Positions 28,201 through 37,200 of a stretch of 64,000 nt of DNA are shown here, piece after piece; the first letter of the stretch is position 1, and each line of letters starts with the position of its first letter. Under the pieces are notes generated by a model, which saw only the letters and a program-made list of their open reading frames with translations, searched no databases and was not told where the DNA came from. Both the position numbers and the translations under genes were made by a program. The stretch is from Liolophura sinensis (Eukaryota; Mollusca; Polyplacophora; Chitonida; Chitonidae), in assembly GCF_032854445.1 (NCBI RefSeq), contig NC_088305.1, positions 13,875,717-13,939,716 of the forward strand, written 5' to 3'.

Positions 28201-31200
28201 AGAATAGTTTCGGTTTTCGTTTGTGGTAAAAGCAAGAAACAACCAGAAGAAAATTCACCGCCCGATACGTGACAAATTCTCTTACTTATACAGCCGCAGC
28301 CGAAATAAGTGTAACTGGGTTTGATCACGCTTAACCACGGTCATCAAGACTCGGACTATAATCTGAGACATACATTCTAAATGTTCTTACGTATTTTCCA
28401 CATTCCCGGAAAGCGCCAGATCTGAGTTGAGAACACTTCTCTCTGGCAGCAGCCTCGATGTCGCTGCCTTGTACACATCGGTTCATGACGTTAGTGGCAG
28501 CGGTGTCACACTGAGGTACAAAACACAATTTCATTAATGCACAAAGAAAAAAACACGACATACATCAAACCAGTGTAACAAGGCAATATGTATAACACAG
28601 ATATTGTCCAAATGACCATTCGTTATATATTCACTTAATTCCATATGTTCATTTATTATTCATCAAATGGGAATCCGACGTTTCAGAAGTTTCATAATTC
28701 CATGTTTTGTATTTATTATTTGGGTTTGATTAAGTGTTTACCGTTGTATTTAAATTCACGACAGCTACCAACGTTCGTGATCTGATGAAACTATGCATTT
28801 ATTTAAGCTTATTTATTACATCTTTCCACATAAACAACATTTGAATAATGCAAACTTTGTCTTCACTTCTACAAAACAAAAGTCTATCATGATAGGAAAT
28901 CTTTGTGAATTAATTAAAATCGACGGTTGACCGTTAAAAAAAATTCTTACTGGTTCATTTGGAATGTCAATGGCGAAAGAGGTTCCAAATTCAGATGCGC
29001 TATTGGTTGACTTGCCAAATGCTGTTGTGAAGTCATCTGCAGAACAAAAAGAAACATTAATTTCAAATCAATTAATTTCAGGTATACATCATTCCAGACA
29101 AAAAAAAAACATTTCACAAACATTATTTTTTGACCACTTTAACAAAAAGCATAGCTTTGTGAACAGACCTGTGATATTGTGCCTCAGTGGTGTCCCCGCG
29201 TAAACTAACTTGGCTGAACTTAACGAGGAGAAAACATAGAGACACTTACTGTTGGCGTCACCGTCAAAGTTGCCACAGAGACCACGGATCATCTGTTCAT
29301 CGGACATTCCCTGGATAAAGCGCAGATTATTGTCTAGTGTCACCATGACAGTCGAGTCCGCGCTCACTTTGATAGCGATCCCTCCAATCGTGGGTTTAAA
29401 TTCCAGAAACTCGTCTCCTAAACGCTGGATTCTGACTCCTAGATTGGGGTAAAAGAGGCAAAACTTGTAAAAACAGCTATTTTCACTATTTATTACTGCG
29501 GTTTTATTTAGGCAGAATAGTAACAATATTTTCCAAAAAGCCAAAAATGTAGGATGACTGAAACATTCGACATACAAGCTCTCTGAAATATGCATGATTC
29601 TCGGGTTTTTAAGTTGACGGCCAAAATATTTGTTCCCTTAGAAATGATGTTCAGGTTTTCTTGGAGACAGGAGCACATTTTTCCCGCATGCATCAGTGCG
29701 TACGTCTTCTATATCAATGCGCATGTCGCCTATTTGATTGCACATGTCGCATATATCAGTGTGCATGTCGTCTCTATCAGTGAGGAATTATTTAGACGTT
29801 GTTTGATACCTTTCAACGTCCCATCGTACCTTATAACACATGCATGGTTTGTCTTTAATTGAAAAGACTTGGGCTTAACTGTTTCAAAATATTTTACAAC
29901 CGAGTATTTAGACCATTTAATTTCGTTTTTGACACACTTAGGTTGATTCAATAAGTAGTCATCAACAACGTGACCTTAGCTGACTTTATATAAGCTTAGT
30001 CGAACGTCGTTAACCTTGAGATGGATAATACGGACATTAGCTGATATAATTTTGAATGAGAAGCTCCAGTAAAATGACGCATTAAGTGGTTGTATTTGTT
30101 ACCTCCAACAACTGTTCCCAGTCCGTCATATGTGATTTCCTCTCCGTTCAACTTGACAACATGTCTGAACACTTCGATAGTCTGTCCGATCTGGAACTTC
30201 ATGATAAGTTTCTGCAAATACAAAAAGATGATTTTGAGCTGATGTGTGAACGTCTTAGTTCAGATGCACCGACGCAGATCATGAGAAGGTCAATGCCGTA
30301 AAACCATAACCCACGCATAGTCCATTTTTTTTAGGTCGCTAGATCAAACGAAAATTATTTACTTAGTTTCCATCTTGACTTAACACTAGTTGATAAAAGA
30401 GGAAAAGACCTAAATAGACGGTGTAGATGATGGCAAGACTATCAGTACTCACACTGTTCATATGACATTAAAGTCAAAAATTAGAAAATAGGTTTGTATT
30501 TTGTTTCTCAATTTTACTTCCTTACTGAACGAAAGGAGCTAATGATCTAAATGGAATAAATGCAATGGAGAATGAAACAATTTAAGCCATAAAAGAATAG
30601 TCCACTCATATTGCCCTGTAATTTTAATGAAAATGTTGACAGCTATTTTTCATCACCTTTTTACAGGTGTCAACGGAATAGCAGTTGACAAGCTTCATGT
30701 AGATACTCCATTCGTTTTCCAGCTCGGCGAGGACGTAAGAACATCCGCCTCCAAAGCGGTAGTTGTAGCCATCAAGTGTCCTGTAACTGTCGGTGAGATA
30801 CGAGAGACAAGTTCGGAAGCCGGGATCGAACAGCTGGTCTGTGACGACGTTTGTACCGTTATCTGAAGAATAAAACAAATGTGGAAATTTTAATCACACA
30901 AACACCACGGTGATTTCAGTGACCACGAGCAGGACCATATGCGCATCTGATACCTTTGAAACCTTTGAATTTGAATTTGACTCATAATTCTAAATACATT
31001 GGTGAAATAAACTGACGGCAACGAGAACTGATTTGCGATACTGGTGAAATGAACGGTGGGGGTGGGTGGGGGGGTTGTTTGGTGGGGAAGTCAACAGCCT
31101 ATAGCCTGGTCATATATCCAGTCTTTTATAGTTAAGGAAGTTGCAACTTTGATATTATTTGTGTTGAGAACCACGGAAATAGAGAAACCATGGTCACATT

Positions 31201-34200
31201 TTGAACATTTACAGCGTGAACTACCAAAAGTTCGATCTTAGGCCGAGATTCACGGATTACGTCTCGTCGTAATACCTTGGAGATATGCTGGGCACTCTTG
31301 GCACATGGTGACGTCGGTGGGGTCGTACAGACCCCAGAAGCCGCCCATGCCTTTACAACACTCTTCAACCGTGACCGGTGCAGGTGCTGTCTTGTCTCCC
31401 CAGCAGTTAGCTCCCCTGTAACAGAACTTCTTGTTCGCGGTGAGCTCTAGAAACAAAGAAAGTCATGAATAATTTATGAAGAAGTCGAGGAGTGAAATGA
31501 GCAGAACGACGGAAAAATTCGGATTTGGATGAATAGTTATGCCTGACAAAAATGTATAAGTAAAGTTTTACGGAAACGCCAAATACGCTCACGGTTTTCG
31601 CGTAGGATCATGATTACAAGAGCAAAGATAAACAGGATTTTCATGAAAATGGAATTGGTTTCTCAAAATTCAGACGTTAAAGGAATAACAAAGAAAAAAT
31701 GAGATGAAATCAGCTTTCTACGCCTAGGCTATCAACACTTTGCCAACACAAGGATTCAAGGCGTCAAAGATGTTGAGAATGTCATGGGATGATCAAAGCC
31801 TGCATTCTCCACACACACCAGACAGTCTGAACTCACCTGACTTAGCGTCTTCGCAGAGGTAGCCTCCGTACCCCTCAAGACATATACAGCGGTTAGGAGC
31901 TGCGCATGAACCCCCATTCTGACAGCCTTTCTCGCCGCAGATAGCTGAAATACAACAAACGCTGATATAAAAAAATGTATTTCACCTAGAAAACGTTATA
32001 TGTGACCAATACGCCTATTATAACGCTTTCAAAAAATTTCATATTAGGTAAGCTCTGAAGATGTGTAAAAATCTTCACGTGCCAAAAAATGAAATATCTA
32101 CTTAAAAGTCTTTAACATTCAGGCTCTAAACCTTATAATTTTTTTTTTGGTAAAGGTGCTTTGTGGAAAAGGGTGTTCCTGAAAGACTGATAATCAACAG
32201 TATAGTGGAACAAAGATCAAAATGATGAATACGTGCTTCCTGAGAAAAAAAAGAAAATTTTGAGTTCTCAGATAGGATTCGAATATTCGTCTGACAAAAA
32301 ATGTGTAAGTAAAGTTTTGCACAAAAGCCCAATACAGAGCCGGAGAGCAAAGCGTCTTCACTGTGAAACTTTAACGCAGAAGTTATTAGCTGGGTTCACA
32401 AAGCATTTGGATAAACAGTTCTGCAACACTTGGTTTGGATATAAAATATGAAACACTGAAAAAAATGACGTACGGATATCGCAGTTGTCTCCCTTCCAGT
32501 CAGGGCAGCACTCCCGCTCAGATGACGTCGTTTTCCTGCAAAGCAAATTGTTACACTGGAATAATACTGAATGATAGCATTGTCCCAATAAATCCAAACA
32601 CTTAACGTCAAACAATGTAATGGTCAGTATTTGCCACCAACATCTTCCACAGTATATTAAGGCATGATAATCCCATTCCTAATTTTGTTGCAGGAATAGA
32701 GCTAAACTTGTCGTTAGCTGATTTAAAATATAAATGTTAAGAAGGCGTATATAACTTGAGAGAAATAGCAACCTAAATTTCCCTGTTACTGAATTCGGAC
32801 TTCAACAAAACTCCGGCAATCATCTAAAGGAAACTTATTAATAAAACTGAAGGCAATTTTTCCCCAGGAGGTTTTTGATCCCAGTAAACGACAGAGAAGT
32901 GACTCCACCTGGTAATGCGTTATTTAATGACCCAGCCGGAAACCCTTGTAGTTAGGCGATGCTAATTTATTAATCAAACTGATCTTTGGGAATTTGACTT
33001 TGGATTTTGTTTTACCGATTCCAGACCTGCACATTGATTTGGAAAATTAGGTTATTATAGAAAATAACGCACAAAGAATAAACAAACAGGAGGAAATGAT
33101 GAAGTGTGAAAAGTCGTGAGATACAATGACAAAGCCCACCTGCTGGGAACACGGCTCTCTTCAGTTAGGGTATGCAACCTGGCTTTTTACCTATTGTTTT
33201 ATGGAGCGTAAATGGTCCTACAAATCTCGAAAGATTCACAGAACAAAACATCATGTGATATTCACCAGTGATGTTTTACAACACTAACAAGCCGAAGTGT
33301 TTCTGAAGACTGCTGTTGCAGTCAGGTACATTTGTTAACATTCTGAATGTGTTTGGTATTCTAAATGTGTATGATATTGTGAATGTGTATGATGTTCCGA
33401 CCGAGTTTCAGAATAGGGGAGTTTTTTCTGTAGCTAAAGGTAAAAATAGTCCTTCTGTGTCATGTAACTTGCCAAAAAGGTGAAATAACATTTGTTGACA
33501 TTAATTTACCGATCACCTGTCTCGTCATTTTCTGAATGGACTACTGACACGTCTTTGGTAAAGGAACTTCTTTGGTTCACAAAGGTTCTTTTCCTGAATT
33601 TTCTTCATTGTTCTTTTATTCTATTTCTTTATTTATTTGATTGGTGTTTTACGCCGTACCCAAGAATATCTCACTTATACGACGGCGGCCAGCATTACGG
33701 CGGGTGGAAACCAGGCACAGCCCGTGGGAAACCCACGACCATCCGCAGGTTTCGTTTACTCTAAATAACTTCTTCGAAAACCTTTTTTCAGGTAGCGATG
33801 TCATAATAAATGTAACCCAAAATAGTTGCCTAATATTTCTGACAGGTTCCGTGGTACAGTGGACTTGTTTTTATGGCTGAAGACAGCGATAAAAGAATGC
33901 GAAACTCGCATAACTCGAAACATCCCTAGTTCCAGTGGTAAATTTCACAGGATATTTTTTCACTATTTGATTTACGGGGTTAATGGTCAGAATATGTTTT
34001 GCACGAGCGCAAACTTCTATAATCCAATTTACCCTCTCCAAATTGCGATTCTGAATTGTAAAATAAGCGGATAACCCTGCAGCTATGCATTAACAAAAAT
34101 AATTGCGATAAATTACCGAAAATGAGCCAAGTATAGAACAATGCATTTGAGTCAAGTATAAAAGGCAGCACTCTTATACAAGATTAATGCATGGCGAGAA

Positions 34201-37200
34201 TCGGCGTAAGATAGCTGATATTCATTTTGACAGAATGCGCAGTTCTACAGAATCTTGATGTGTCCGTTATTGTCTGCTAAATAATCTTATCTTTTGCATC
34301 CTGCAAATTATAAGAGTGAGCACAAAAATACGTGGTGAGTAAAAACTAGTACAATTCCAATGTCTGGAAGAACGATTAGACGGAAAGTGTCAATCCCAAA
34401 ATTTTAAAATTTCGAAATCAGCGGAGACTTTTTTGATCGACCCTTGAAGCTTGTAATTGTGTGAGGTATAATCAGAGCCTAATTTCGGGATTAAGGTAAT
34501 CTCTCAGAGCAGGCGTATCAAGTACACAAGTATAGTAGAAAATATAGACCTAATGCAAGAACACCCCACATACAGAACGAAGTTCTCTTGTATTGTATCA
34601 AATACACACCTATCATACCGAATGCTCACGTGCATTACAGAATACTGGCGTGTTATTGCGAAATACACTCTTCGTGAAGGAAATACTCAGGTGTCGTAAG
34701 AAATACTCACTTATTGAAAACACAGTCTGGACTGTTGTCGGGATCTTTTGACCACTGGCTGATCTTGGCGTTAGCCTCCTTCTCAGACAGATCCGCCAGG
34801 TTTGATTCCTCCCGGTCTAGAGAGTAGCCGTCCAACACCATTTGCATGAAGTTCCCGCATTTTCCCACTTCCGTTGTTGTTATAAATTTGCTGTTGTCAC
34901 ACCAGTGACCACTGCAAAGGGAGAAATAAGTCATAGGTGAGTTTAAGATTTATTTGTTTTTTTGATTGGTGTTCTACACCGTACTAGAATTCTTCACTAT
35001 ACGACGGTAGTTACAATATGGTGGGGAGGAAACCGGTCAGGTCCCGAAAGAAATCCCATAACCTTTCGCAGGTTACTGGATGACCTTCTCACGGGTCATT
35101 CTGACATCATCAGTAGTAAAACTCACGCGGAAGTAGCAGTTAACCTTCGTGAGTATTTAGACATATCCTAAATGCCTTTCAACCTAAGATTTCTATTTTT
35201 CCTAATAACTATGGCGATAAGAAACAGTGAAATAAATATTTTTCACAAGAAACCCCATTGAAATGACTTGTAATCGTGCATTATCTTTAGACAATCAAAT
35301 ACATTTGTTCAGCTACAGAAATTAATATAGTAAACAATAAGCGTATGTAATATCTATACGAAATAGAATTGTTCTGTTCTAATTTTCAGTGCATATTAGA
35401 GCAAAAAATATTATGGGAGCCATACTACTGACTCACCCAATATATTATATCAAATTTGTTCCCTAAGAATACCAGAATATTCCATATTTCTGAAGATAAC
35501 AATTTCCCTTAATTTTACACGTGAGGTGTTTCTTCAAAAGCTACTGAAACCGATTAGTCATTGTTGTTCTCTCATTATTCATAAATTCAACATTCATCGA
35601 GCACTTTCTGAATGTGTTACAACTGTGTATGTGGTAGAGTTCCTAAAAATGCTTCTATTCGTTCTAATTGTTTTCAATTTTTTATATTTATGTGGACGAG
35701 ATTCAGTTTGTTTCACACTTTAGTTCACTTGATCGCTAAATATTCGGTAGTTTAGTGCATGTTGCCTTCAGCTTTTCCTCATTTGTGTCCATGGTCCTAG
35801 TTCGCTCGATTATAGAAATTGCATACATCCAACCGCTCGTAACTCCGTATATGATGGTTGGTTTTTCTGTGAGCCACACGTGGGTTTGAACTCGGATCGC
35901 TTCATTGATGATTTCTTGACTTCATATACAATAGTTTTGCCCGAGACTTAATTTCTCGAGTTTGAGGATTGAAAAAGAAAAAGTTGGCAGTTAGTTATTC
36001 TGTCGGCGTTTCAAATATTTCGTTTGCATTGAAGCTTTCACAACTAAAAACTTTGTCAATGAATCCGCGGCATTCTGTACCAAGTAGTGAAATTATAACA
36101 AGTGGTGCCATTAGAAAGGACCAGCTGCACTTGGGATTCAATAGTTTAACACTATATCCATGTAAAACTTCTGGAGAGCGTATGTTGTCACCAGAACAGG
36201 GTTTTGGTTTACAGAATCTAGGGGTACGATACGGGATTCCATGGGATAAAATGTTACACTCATATCAGAATTCCAAACATTTAATTAGTTGGCATTTCCT
36301 CTTAAGTAAAATAAAATAAAGAGAAACAGAATTCTGTCTTAATTCTAATTTAAACCTAAACATTTAATTAAATCTTTGTATAAGCTACATGCTTTTCAAA
36401 TCGTCGAATACATACAGACATTATAGAGCAAAACAATTCTCGTCAAAGTAGTTTACGCTTTGGATGAAGTATTCTTTAAATTGATGGGCAAGTACATGTA
36501 TATGTATTGATCAGAGAAACAACATTAGGTCCTGGTAATTATTCATTAACTCGCGGCAAATAATCTTAACATAGATTACTTGTTTAGGTTCCTGAAACTA
36601 GGGAAAAATTTGGAGCTAATCTCCCGAATCCTATATGTAGCTGTACTTTGGGCTTTACAGAAAGCGTTTACCCCATGCGTCAATTTTTTTTTTCCTTGTA
36701 AAATTCCACACATTTAATTAGCTGGCATTTCCTCCTAATCAAAATTTATTTAATTATTTAATTAATTAATTAATTATTTATTTATTTATTTATTTATTTA
36801 ATTTATTTATTTATTTATTTATTTATTTGATTGGTGTGTTATGCGATACTGACGAATATTTCCCTTATACGACGGCGACATTATGGCAGAGGCCCTGAGG
36901 AAACACACGATATTTCGCAGGATGAGGCCGGCCCATCCCACGTATATTCGTCTTATACCTTGGCGGCTGGCGTTATGGTGGGAGGAAAGCGGCAGTATAA
37001 GGTACTGAATCTAAAGAAAATCACGACCGGGTGATGCAACCTAGACACAAGAGCGAGCTACTTAAACATGTAAAATACAACATACTATCAATCGATTCTA
37101 TATACGTATCTATAACCTGTGTGTGAGACTGAATAAAAATGTCATACGGCAACTTCATAAATACAAGTACCCTTTTCAAGAAAATGAAAAAATGATTGAA

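Noticed and set aside
35969-36319. 116-codon plus-strand frame in intron 1
   Set aside because: Composition and lack of motifs suggest chance; there are no paired splice sites or neighbouring exons on this strand.
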